In this document: in pieces, positions 36,201 through 46,127 of the stretch
Numbering within the stretch: the stretch's first letter is position 1
Layout of the letters: each line of letters starts with the position of its first letter
NCBI GenBank assembly: GCA_033297075.1
Contig: MU858218.1
Span: 17,506-81,505 of the forward strand
DNA from: Rhypophila decipiens
Lineage: Eukaryota > Ascomycota > Sordariomycetes > Sordariales > Naviculisporaceae
Direction of reading: 5' to 3'
DNA length: 64,000 bases
Notes under the pieces: generated by a model
The model's input: only the letters and a program-made list of their open reading frames with translations
What the model was told of the DNA's origin: nothing
The model's database searches: none
Translations under genes and position numbers: made by a program

Positions 36201-37756
36201 GCTTGAGCACCTCCCAAGCGTTCTCGTCAAGCGGTGCCGTGATCTGTGTGGCCGCTAGAAACGCCGGAATGTGGCCAAGAACAGCCGGAGTCAAAGGCGG
36301 ATCAAGTCGCATCGCACGGCGTTCAATCTCGGATTTCCTGGCTGCTTTGAGCTCAGCAACCTGCTCTATGGTCCGCTCGGGGCGAGACGGAAGACTTGGG
36401 TGGCGCACGATGGTCGAGAGCGGAGAGCGAGATGACAAGCGCGTGGGGGTTGACCTTGTCGGGGAATCTGAATCTCGAACCGGGACCTTGGGAGGTTCAT
36501 AGCCAGGATAAAGCTGCCTACGCATTCTGGCAAGACCGCCGGAAATCTCCCACTTTTCCCATTTGGAAGCTTCGTGCCGCAATTCATTACCTCGACCAGC
36601 CAGACCCTTTAGCCACTCATCAACCGTCCCAGGGCCCATTTCTTTGACGGTCGCAAGCTCTTTCTCTAGAGCCTCGACATCAGCGGAGGAGTAGAGCTTG
36701 GTGACCTGCAAGCCGCTGGGCGGTTGGTTCGGCTCTAGGGTGCCGCCGGGGATGACAACCAGGTCGCGGCCCAGTAAGACGAAGGGAAGCGCGGGCAATA
36801 TCGAACTCGGGATAGTAGGCATGAGTTGTAGGTCGACCTCCTAGAGTGGTGTTAATTACAGTCTTGGTGAGAACATAGGGTCAACGCACCTTGATTGACG
36901 TTTTCAAAAGACAGGACAGACACAGGCAACGGGCGAATGACCAAATAACAGCCACGCCATCAGGACCAGGACCAGGACCAGGCCCAGGACCTGGGTGGGA
37001 CGAGTCAGGAGGATTTGGAGGCCCACGAGGATCAGTCTTTCTGCAGCCTTGGCACACAGGTGAGCAAGCTAGCCGCCACATCTCAAGTTCAGTTTTTGAT
37101 CGCAGTGGAACAGGCATGTGTGGCCAGAACAGTCGTCTTGAAGCTTGCCAGATGGCATTGGGCTTCAAGGGACCAAGGGCTCCATGACCACCTTGAGAGA
37201 CAGGAACAGGGGATCCCGAGAGAGCCGACGAGGAAGGATCAAGATAGTGATTGAACAATTTGTTGACGGACAACAAATTGGCCAGAGTCTTGGGGGGGCA
37301 GAGAGTGAAGATGTGATGCCAGATCTCGGGGGGCAGAAGGGACTTGTCCCGACCTTGCGAGCTGTCCTTTACCTGTGGCCGAACATTCTGATCCAAAGGA
37401 TCGATGGCCACCTCCAAGTCCAACCTGACCTTCTTTTGCTTCCCAGGACGCCGTGATATCTCATCTGGCTCAGCACTGCCGTTGGGAGACTTGCGTTTCC
37501 TCGAAGCGAGGGCAGGTGCTCCCATTTCTGCAGCTGTCTGGCCGGCGCCGGTAGTGGCACCCAATCTCTCTCCTGATGGACTATTCGTGGTCTCAGAGGG
37601 GCTGTCATGTTCCGTGTCCATTGGAATATGAGCCGAGGTTTCGGGGTGCCTGCTTTCAACATCGCCTGCTGGAGGAGCCTGGGCATCGGTCCCTGTCCCG
37701 TTTGACATCGACTGAACAGGGGGCAGCCCAGCGTCGGCGTATCCATGCGAGGCCAT
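33265..37756 (-). CDS. Large F-box protein with Cys/His clusters and a disordered basic tail
   Basis: Two exons, complement(join(33265..36840,36890..37756)), give 1480 residues. The intron (GTGCGT to CTCTAG) joins LLKTSIK to EVDLQLMPTIPSSILPALPF in phase. Residues 139-172 are an F-box-like segment (LLPPEIWHHIFTLCPPKTLA), followed by a Cys cluster with a (PG)n run. The middle has helical charged regions and two zinc-finger-like Cys/His modules: YCNGCEGNFKSFGFEGVVQH, then YAAKH; and LVCKACHLGLG followed by LANHFQSRH. A Pro/Tyr-rich stretch separates them. The C-terminal 350 residues are RGE/Y-rich and highly charged. Similar large proteins occur widely in Pezizomycotina without known function. 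The F-box suggests an SCF subunit and the Cys/His modules nucleic-acid or protein binding; both are inferences. Confidence 0.9.
36958..36993. repeat. GGACCA-type hexanucleotide repeat encoding Pro-Gly
   Basis: Tandem copies of AGGACC/GGCCCA on the + strand encode the HPGPGPGPGPGPDG run on the minus strand, inside the large F-box protein. Confidence 0.8.
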
Positions 37757-39103
37757 GGTGAAGAGACAAGGCTCACCAAAATTCTGGTGAACAACTGACA
37801 GATACAAGAAAAAGAAGGGAACAACTCTCGCAAAATGGCTTACTGGCCAATAGACTAACACTTGTCAAGCGGAGAGGGAAAACGGACGGAATATGTTATC
37901 GAAGGGAGACGTCGACCACAAGAGAAACAGAGCTCTCCCGTGAGGAAGACGCAATCACCTCAGCTCTTGGGATCGAGCCCCTGACACCGACTCCCCAATA
38001 CAAAACTCTCCGAATTATTTCCAGCCAGATAACCAACCAGTATTGGCGTCAAGGGCGATGATGCATTATGGAACTTCCACCAGGCCAAACACAACTTCTG
38101 ACAACCAACGAACTCGCTGATGAAGCCACGACAAGCCGAGGCAAAAAGGAAATCTTGTCGCGCGGATATCGTTGACAGCTGCAGCACGAGGATGGCGACC
38201 AGATGGATAAGACGGATAGGATGGCGCAAATCGGTGAAGGCAAAATTTCGGGGCTCCAGGAGACGGTTGACGAGCGATTGGCGTGTTCAATACCCAAAGT
38301 TGAGAGTCGACAATTGTCTTGGGGATGGGAAGGTAAAATTCGGAAACGAAAGGGCAAAAGAAAGGTCAGGATGAATCCAAAAAGCCAGGGTTGGGTTGAT
38401 TGGCTGGACAGCTTCCCCAGTCGACGTGCCACGCGTTGACAAGCTCCAACATTATTTTTGTCCTGGCTTAACTAAGCAAGGTCTGATCACTCAGCCTCAA
38501 CCCTATCCCTTATCAGTGAACATAAGACAGACTTTTAGATCTTACCACTCGCAGGTACAACACAACCACATCGACACCGAGAGTCCTATTCGTGCGCTTT
38601 TGATGAGTGGTTTATTCTAGCTTGGAAAAAGGTCTCTGCAACTATTTTACATAGGATTGACTATATTACACAACCCGTGATAAGGCAGAGCTGTCTATTG
38701 CAGGTCTGATCCCATTCCAATACAGACGGATGGGTACACAAAGGTCGGATTGCAACACCACTGGATGATCAACAATAACCGCCGTGATCATTATCCATGA
38801 CCATCCCGGCTGCTCTTCGGGTACCGCTAGCCTTCATCTTTGCCCAAGAACGGACCTTGGACCGACTGCGGCGCTGGTTCTGACTGCCAAAGTAGAGTGC
38901 TCACCAGCTGCCGTCCTGTTCCTATTTGCGCTGCCCACCAAATGCATAGCGAGCCAAACCGAGGTGAAAGCAGTTAACCAAAGATACCGTAATGTTTCTC
39001 CTGTCTCCCAACCAAAAAATAACTCCAGCATACACACTATACCTACAGTGGCCAACACCTCGGCGCCGCCTATGGATGGCTCCGACACCATTGCTGTTGT
39101 CAA
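37757..39103. other. Intergenic
   Basis: Promoter of the large F-box gene and 3' flank of DNM1, both on the minus strand. No gene was seen. Confidence 0.5.
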
Positions 39104-41716
39104 TTATATGACTTCCCCGATGATTTTGGCCGCCTCCCGATATGTCTGTAGTAGCTTCTCGCACTTCTCACGCTCCTTCTTGACACCATCATCCTCATAC
39201 AGAAGCTCCTCAAACAGGGACTCCTTGTAGAGATCACTTACCAACCGATTCTGCACCACGTCTTTGCAGTGGTTGACAAGCAGGTGCATAATGGCTTTTG
39301 GTACCTGGTCAGCAATGCTTTCCCTGACAATGTTGAAGTACGAGCTAATAAGCGCGCGGATGAGCTCCGTTTCCATTGCCTCACGGTCAGTCATTGCAGG
39401 CTCGCCAGTGTTGCCCTACAGAAGATTGCGTTAGCTTACTTTTCTCTCCACTCTCTTTGTTGCTGAACGAGCGCTCCGCCGGAAAACTTACAAAGTCTGC
39501 GCCCTTTGGTGGCCGCATGAAGTCCATATCATCCTCTACTCGTGCAGGTTGGATGGGAGATCGCAACGCCTTCTCTTCCGGTCTCCTCATGCTCTGGCTG
39601 AATGTGGGTTCAATGGATTGGCTGACATGCCGCCCGAGGTTGGTATTCTGGGCAGGCAGTGGTCCGGGTACCAAGGCACCGTCCTTGCCAAAGAAATAGT
39701 TCAAGAAAGACTCCTTTGCCTGGCCGATAGCTGGCTGGTTAAATCGATTCGGGGAGTCCGACCGAGCGCCGTTTAGCGCAGCAGCGATACCACCCGGTCC
39801 GTTCTCACGGATTGCGGGCGACAGACTTCGGGCCCCCTTGCCGGCCGCCTTTCGTATCGTCATGGTATCGGCCTTCTCTGTCGCGGCGCCCTCCTCGTCC
39901 TCCTCAGCTGGGGTGTCGGTCCCGTTCGCGCCAAGCTCCTTCATCCGTCTTCGCTCTCGCCGCTCGCGCTCCTCCTGGACGAGACGCTTTCTTTCCCGCT
40001 CCTGCTTATTACTTACGACGTGGCTCATGGCGGCAGCAGCGCCGAGGAAATTGGGGTGGTTGGTATTGATATATGCTCGCTGAATAGAGATCAGAGACTC
40101 GACGTAGGTGGAAGCTGGTCCCAGACGCTCCCTAAGAAGATCCGACACGACTTCTATAAGTTTCGCTTGAAGTCTAGGAAAGCGAGAGAGTTCGGGAGAG
40201 CCGCAAGTATGACATATCTTGATGAGTTCCTCGTAAACCAGTTCCACGCACCGCTGACTGGGGATTTCGAGGAGCTTGATTTGTGGTTTGACCAGAAGAT
40301 CAAACGCCATCTCCGGGACGAACAAACTAGGTCGGGGGCCCGTGGAGTTCCGTATCGCGGTGCGGATATCAAGGGCGGACAGATTGGAAGTAGGGTCAAT
40401 GGACTCTAGCGAAGAACCGAAGACCGAGTTGAAGATGTAGTATATGCGAGCACCTCCACAGAGCTCCTTGGTCGAGATCTCTGTCGATGATCCATCAATC
40501 GAAGAGATGAACGAGGTCGCGAAGCGGGTCATGAGTTGTAAGATAAGCGATCCTCGATGTTCCTTTCCACTGAAATGCATGTCGCCATAGCTGGCAAGCT
40601 CTTGCTGGGTCTGTCCCATCAGAGTGTTGAGCCGGGCTTTGATGTCGGGCAGCCTGTCCCTGATGTGGGCCATCAAGGTGGTGTTCAGCGTCTTGGCAAG
40701 AAACTGTGTTCCGCAACGGGTAGCAATGTTCCTGTAGGCCGGATGGTGCCTGAAGAATTCGGACTCGGACTTCAAGGCTTCCTCCATGGGCTTGTTCCCC
40801 TGGATGTCCTGTTGTGATCGATTCACGACGCCGATCCAGCCGAGCTTGAGAGGGTAGACTCGCCCTGATAAAATATCCAGGGCGTTGGTGCCATGGTCCA
40901 TCAAGTCGACCTTGGTGAGCACACCAATGGTCCTCCGACCGAGCGGGTCGACATGCCGGGCAAGCTTCAGGGCCTCCGAGTTGACAATGTCTACGTTGGC
41001 CGGTGACACAGCCAAGACAATACTGTTTGGCTTCGCGATATATTCGGAGATGAGGTTTCGCGTTTGCTTCTCGATATCCGTCGGTTGGTCTCCGATAGGT
41101 ACCTGCGCGAGTATGGTCTGTTAGAGAGTATCACGGGAGCATGACAGAAGGGGCAAACGCACCTTGGTAAGTCCGGGCAAGTCCACCAAGGTAAGATTCA
41201 GTACATGAGGCGAGAAAATTTTGAGGTTGATGGGCTGGCGAGTTATGCCCTTGTTGGTGCCGGCGACCCTCGATGTCTCGTTCTCAATTTCCCTCTTGAC
41301 GTCGCCAAAGTCAGTGAACCTCCGGTTCGGGATGTGATGAAACTCGGCCCACTCATTATGCGCAGCTTGGGTAGGATTTCTGTAGGCGGCGGGGATTGAG
41401 TCGTCGTTGTCCTCCTCGGGGACATTGATGAGCTGAAGGATAAGAGGGCGCCTCGTAACGATTCCGCTGCCACGGGGAAGAAAATCGCGACCGACGATGT
41501 TTTCGAGGACAGAAGACTTGCCAGCCGATTGCGAACCTACGACGACCTAATCACAAAAGGTCAAGGGTCAGCGCATGTGGAGGGAGAGGGGGGCTTGGGG
41601 TAGCAGCAGGTCCGTACAATCTGGGGCAGATCGAGGGAGTCGTTTCCGATAGTGTTGAAGACGAGGTCTTGCAACTTGTTGACAGTCGACAAGAGGTCGT
41701 CCCCCAGAGCAGCCAT
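39104..41716 (-). CDS. DNM1: Dynamin-related GTPase DNM1 (mitochondrial and peroxisomal fission)
   Basis: Four exons, complement(join(39104..39415,39492..41102,41163..41546,41618..41716)), give 801 residues, normal for the family. The GTPase domain has G1 GSQSAGKSS (37-45), G3 DLPG (155-158) and G4 TKVD (224-227). The stalk follows, then a charged, disordered insert B holding [13 protein letters not shown], a signature of Dnm1 rather than Vps1. It ends in the GTPase effector domain ([52 protein letters not shown]). By family knowledge it assembles into rings around mitochondria and peroxisomes, recruited by Fis1 and Mdv1-type adaptors, and divides them by GTP hydrolysis. The second intron falls right after the G3 loop (DLPGLTK / VPIGDQPTD). 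The assignment to Dnm1 over Vps1 rests on the insert B and GED sequences. Confidence 0.95.
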
Positions 41717-42596
41717 GATGACGATTCTTGGAAGCTGAGCAGAGAAGCTCTGTCGCGTTCACCGAGAACGCCCGATAGCAAAATCTTGACGTGTTTTTGA
41801 GCCAAAGCAACGAATGTTTGGACAACCGCAGGGTTGAGAGGGAGTTTTTATCGGACGAACAGTTTGCGGGAATCGAGATGCTTCCCAGGTCAGATAACCG
41901 GATCGGCTACGGCTTGGTGCGGGTGCATGCGCGTGGCCAAGATGACTGGGAGGCCTTTTCGACGAGGGAGGGCGCGTGGAATCTACGGAGCAGCTCCAAC
42001 GGCATAGAGTTTTAAAAAAAAAATTGTGAGACAGCAAGCAGCAGAGGTGAAGTTGAGGCAATGCTACAAAGTTGGTGGATGCCAAAAAACTAAAACTGCC
42101 CGCCAACTTTCTTTGGTCCGGGCGATTGAGGGCTACAGGTACTGGCCGTTACAGGTTTTTGCCATACGGAGTCGAAAGTGGACGCAATCGCGACCTCAAT
42201 TTCCAGGGATTATGCAGCGCATGGGATGGACCCACAAATTTATCCATACAGTTCCTTCTTTCACGCAAGGACGAGCATGTGTTCATGGCTTGGCTTGATG
42301 TGTATCCGTACCCCGTATGGTAACAGAACAGCTCAGTCATTCAGCCAGCGCGTTTTGTAACAGCGCGAAACTCTTCCAGGTTAACTCTGGACATTTATTC
42401 GATGTTGTATGAACAGATGTTGGCCTTCAATCATCTTTGGCCTGAAAGCATTGCAGCATACCCCTAGCCAAAGCGGAAACCTATTCTCATCACTGCAACT
42501 TGCGATCACACCTCGTCCGAAGTACATATTATCTATCTCAACCACCACGACGTCAACTGTGGATTCAGGAAACAAACACACCGAAAGCACTTGACT
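41717..42596. other. Intergenic, divergent promoter region
   Basis: This lies between DNM1 (-) and COX19 (+), so it carries both promoters. There is an A-run at about 42014. A near copy of the nonamer (TACGGAGTC) occurs near 42165. Nothing else was recognised. Confidence 0.5.
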
Positions 42597-43179
42597 ATGA
42601 GCACCTTTGGAAGCCCTGGGGCTCTGCCCACCACAAAGCCAACCCCGTGAGTGTTTTTTTTTTGGAGATTTCTTCTTGTTTCTTTTCTCTCTCGATATAA
42701 GAGTCCACTCAAACTAACCTTGGGAATCTGGGAATATGCAGTCCTCAGCGTGGGAGTTTTCCTCTGGATCATGATGGTGAGCTTTCTCTCTCAAGCCCAT
42801 GCCACTACTCATCCCAACCGTCGAGTTCTCACCATATTCTCTCTATGCAGGAGAGTGCAAACATGTCATGGCAACATACCTCAACTGCATCAAGAAAGTA
42901 AAAGGAGTAAACGAGGACCAGTGCCGCCAATTAGCAAAGTCGTACTTGTCATGTCGGATGGAACGGTAAGCTTCTGTTGACATCTTTCACCATCTTATAT
43001 CCAAGCAAATCCTAGATCACGTGAATCACGTGAATATGAACTGACCTGGAAGTGTTTTGATTAGGAATTTGATGGCCAAGGACGACTTCAAGAATCTAGG
43101 GTTCAAAGAAGAACCGAGTCCTGGGGCGAGCCAGGACCAGAGTTCCGAAAAGGGGGCGAAGGGGGAGCTCAGGTGGTGA
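42597..43179 (+). CDS. COX19: Cytochrome c oxidase assembly protein COX19 (twin CX9C)
   Basis: Four exons, join(42597..42646,42742..42776,42851..42965,43065..43179), give 104 residues. The start MSTFGSPGALPTTKPTPPQR, the spacer GSFPLDHDGE and the twin CX9C pair (Cys31/41, CKHVMATYLNC; Cys53/63, CRQLAKSYLSC) match COX19. The end RMERNLMAKDDFKNLGF also fits, before a short Ser/Gly-rich tail. By family knowledge COX19 is imported by the Mia40 relay into the intermembrane space, binds copper and supports COX assembly with Cox11. The gene is densely split: the first two exons are 50 and 35 nt. The third intron carries a tandem pair of CACGTG boxes. It is one of two twin-CX9C genes in the window, with CMC4. 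Confidence 0.95.
43016..43033. repeat. Tandem ATCACGTGA repeat with two CACGTG boxes in COX19 intron 3
   Basis: The 9-mer ATCACGTGA occurs twice, head to tail (43016-43024 and 43025-43033). It places two palindromic CACGTG cores nine bases apart inside an intron. CACGTG is the core bound by fungal bHLH factors of the Cbf1/Pho4/SREBP type. Confidence 0.85.
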
Positions 43180-43687
43180 GGTGAAAAACATATATGTCCT
43201 CCGTCCCGTACTTTTTTTGGTACGCAAATTAATAGCCAGAACGTGGCGACGACACGAAGCTCCAACAGTCGTCCTTTCTTGTGATTTATTACTTGCCCCT
43301 TTTGTCGATTTCTGGGGAAGCTGCTCAAGGGCGTTTTTAGTTCAAGGCACCAGGGGTTAGTTCAAATGCTTGGTGGTTGTAGTGCCATGTTGGAATGCGG
43401 GGTGAGAGGTTCAGGTGCATTTGACGAGCAACTCGACATGGATGAGAGGGTCCAACTACCTCGGCCGAATCTCACGACAGAATATCCGTAATCCAGGGAC
43501 GGGCTGAAAGAGACAGTATATCAAGCAGTAGACTGGATTTCTCTGGGAGTTTCTGGTTATTGTTTTGCCATTTCACTTTTGTGTTATTTTTTGGAGATAT
43601 ATTTTCTGTTTATATTTTGACATTAGACCATTTGCTGCCCTTTGGATGTCACCGCAACACCAGAGCAAATAGTAGTAACCAACCGCG
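43180..43687. other. Intergenic, tandem same-strand genes
   Basis: 3' flank of COX19 and promoter of the SCS-like gene. T-rich around 43555-43620. No gene was seen. Confidence 0.55.
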
Positions 43688-46018
43688 ATGCATCGAGTTG
43701 CCAGACCGTGGCTGGCCCGTCCTGGCCGTGTTGGTAGTCGGACCTTTTCATCGACATCAACACGGCATGGTTATGCTGATACGCTCCCCAACCTTCGAAT
43801 TGGAAGCCACACGAGAGTGATCTTTCAAGGCTTTACTGGGAAACAAGTTAGTATACCTTTATCAACGCTCAAGGGACGCTCGAATGCTGATATCTGCTTT
43901 ATATATGACAGGCCACCGCAGATGCCAAGGACTCGATAGAATGGGGCACCAAGATCGTCGGAGGTGTGACTCCCGGCCGGACCGAAGAACATCTCGGCCT
44001 CCCTGTCTTGCCCACTGTTCGCCAGGCCGTTGAGGAGCTGAAGCCGGATGCGACTGCCATCTATGTGTCTGCCCGTCACGCAGCATCAGCCATTGAGGAG
44101 GCCATCGCTGCCGAGATTCCACTTATAGTTGCCGTGGCTGAGCATATACCTCTCCACGACATCCTACGGGTATGTCAAGTCTCGGGGCAATACAGATGTC
44201 AGAATATACGAAGCTCATCTTGCCGTTTCATAGATTCACTCGATTCTCAAGACACAATCCAAGTCTAGACTCGTCGGAGCCAATGCACCCGGCATTATCT
44301 CTGCCGTTGGGAAATGCCGGATTGGATTCCAGCCGTTGCCGTGCTTTTCTCCTGGTCGAGTTGGTATTGTTGCAAAGTCAGGAACCTTGAGCTACGAAAG
44401 TAAACCACACCCTACTCCCTTTCACGTGTTTGGCTCCATTTTTTTCGACCTTTCATATGCTAAAACTCTTCCAGCGGTCGCCTCGACCACCAGAGCCGGC
44501 CTAGGCCAGAGTCTTTGCATTGGTGTTGGGGGCGATATCCTTCCAGGGACCGATCTCCGGGAAGCACTCCAGGTCTTGGAAACCGATCCAGACACGGACG
44601 CCATTGCCCTGGTTGGCGAAATAGGAGGCACTGGGGAGCTGGACGCCGCAGCGTGGATCAAGGACTATTACTCCCGAACCGACTCTCCCAAGTAAGTCCG
44701 CTCACACATATCGATAATTAATACCATCCTTGGTGGCCAAGGTACAATCACTAACGACACTGACCAAACCAGACCGATTGTCGGCCTTATTGCGGGACGA
44801 TGTGAAGCACCTGGGCGTATCATGGGCCATGCCGGTGCCTTTACTGCCATAGGGGAACCAGACGCAAGCGCCAAGATTGCTGCCCTTGAGGACGCCGGTG
44901 TGGTTATGGTCAATCATCCCTCCAGATTCGGCGACGTCTTGAAGAAGAAACTAGAAGCCAAAGGCGCCGGTTTCGCACACAAGTCTGCCTCTTCCCGTAG
45001 CACACACCGTCGGGAATTTCACACCATGAGACACCGTCCACGCGTCGAGGCACCCACGCCGTCCAGTCATGTAGCCATGCAACAGAAGCGAGACTTCCAC
45101 CTCCCTGAAGATCAATGCATGAACCTCCTCCGAGAAGCGGGCCGGATCAACTGCGGTAGCTATTCCGGCCACGGCGAACGACGACTCCTAGGCATCGGTA
45201 TCGACCGCCCAACTCGGTCCCCTTGTATCATTGCCTCACCTGACACAACATCGGAATCCACCATCAAGCGATTTCCGTTCGACTTCCAGCGTGGACCGGA
45301 CGACCTAGCCGTGGAGCGTATCGCGAACCACTTGCACATCAGCACCAAAGGCAACGCGCCCGTCGAGTCGCTTCGAGCGGTCATCAGGTCTCTGGCCAAG
45401 GTATTCTACGAGAGAGAGGCGTATCTGCTTACTACGCATATCGTCGAACGACTAGGCGCGATCAAGGTCGTCGGGGCGGATTTTGGGTTCGACGATGCTG
45501 CTTTCAAGAGCGCCGGGCGCCAACCGGAGCTCCAGGCGCTGAGAGACGTCGCCGCCCAAGACGAAGCCGAGAGGGAGGCGGCAAAGTCTGGTATTGTCTA
45601 CATCAAGCTGGAGGGCGAGGGAACCATTGGTACGCTGGTGAACGGCGCCGGCCTGGCCATGAACACCGTGGATGCCCTGACGGATGCAGGAGGAAGTGTG
45701 GCCAATTTTCTTGATACAGGCGGCAAGGCAACTAGTGTCACCGTCAAGGAGAGCTTCGAGCTCATTTTGCGTGATCCCAGGGTCAAGGTGGTGTTTGTGA
45801 ATATCTTTGGTGGCCTCACCTTGGGTGACATGATTGCTCGCGGAGTGATTCTGGCTTTTCAAGAGTTGGCGCTTACCATCCCTGTGGTAGTGCGAATCAG
45901 GGGGACGAACGAAAAGGAGGGACAGAAATTGATTGCAGACAGTGGACTACCGCTCTTTGCTTTTGATGATTTTGACGAGGCCGCTGCGAAGGCGATCGAG
46001 TTATCTCGTCGAACCTAA
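43688..46018 (+). CDS. Fused succinyl-CoA synthetase alpha-beta-like protein with degenerate ATP-grasp
   Basis: Five exons, join(43688..43846,43912..44169,44234..44399,44475..44691,44773..46018), give 681 residues. The Arg/Ser-rich N-terminus (MHRVARPWLARPGRVGSRTF) is a likely mitochondrial presequence. Residues of about 40-330 are a complete alpha-type CoA ligase: VIFQGFTGKQ, IVGGVTPGR, KSGTLSYE, GEIGGT, and GHAGA with the phosphohistidine His286. A basic linker (RSTHRREFHTMRHRPRVE) leads to a beta-type half from about 375. There the N-terminal ATP-grasp lobe is missing (LLREAGRI joins almost directly to RRLLGIGIDRPTRSP), and the usual EINPL is TTHIV (487-491). The CoA-ligase end is kept (LVNGAGLAMNTVDALTDAGG, FVNIFGG). 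Classical SCS makes ATP or GTP from succinyl-CoA in the TCA cycle, so loss of the nucleotide site suggests another or a regulatory role. Confidence 0.9.
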
Positions 46019-46127
46019 ATGGGAGATGATGTGGGAAAGAGGTCATTTACAGTTATAAACTAGACTGATTCTAGAACGTATATACAAAATGCTTTGGGTA
46101 TTGCATATCGAGCCATGATATCTACCC

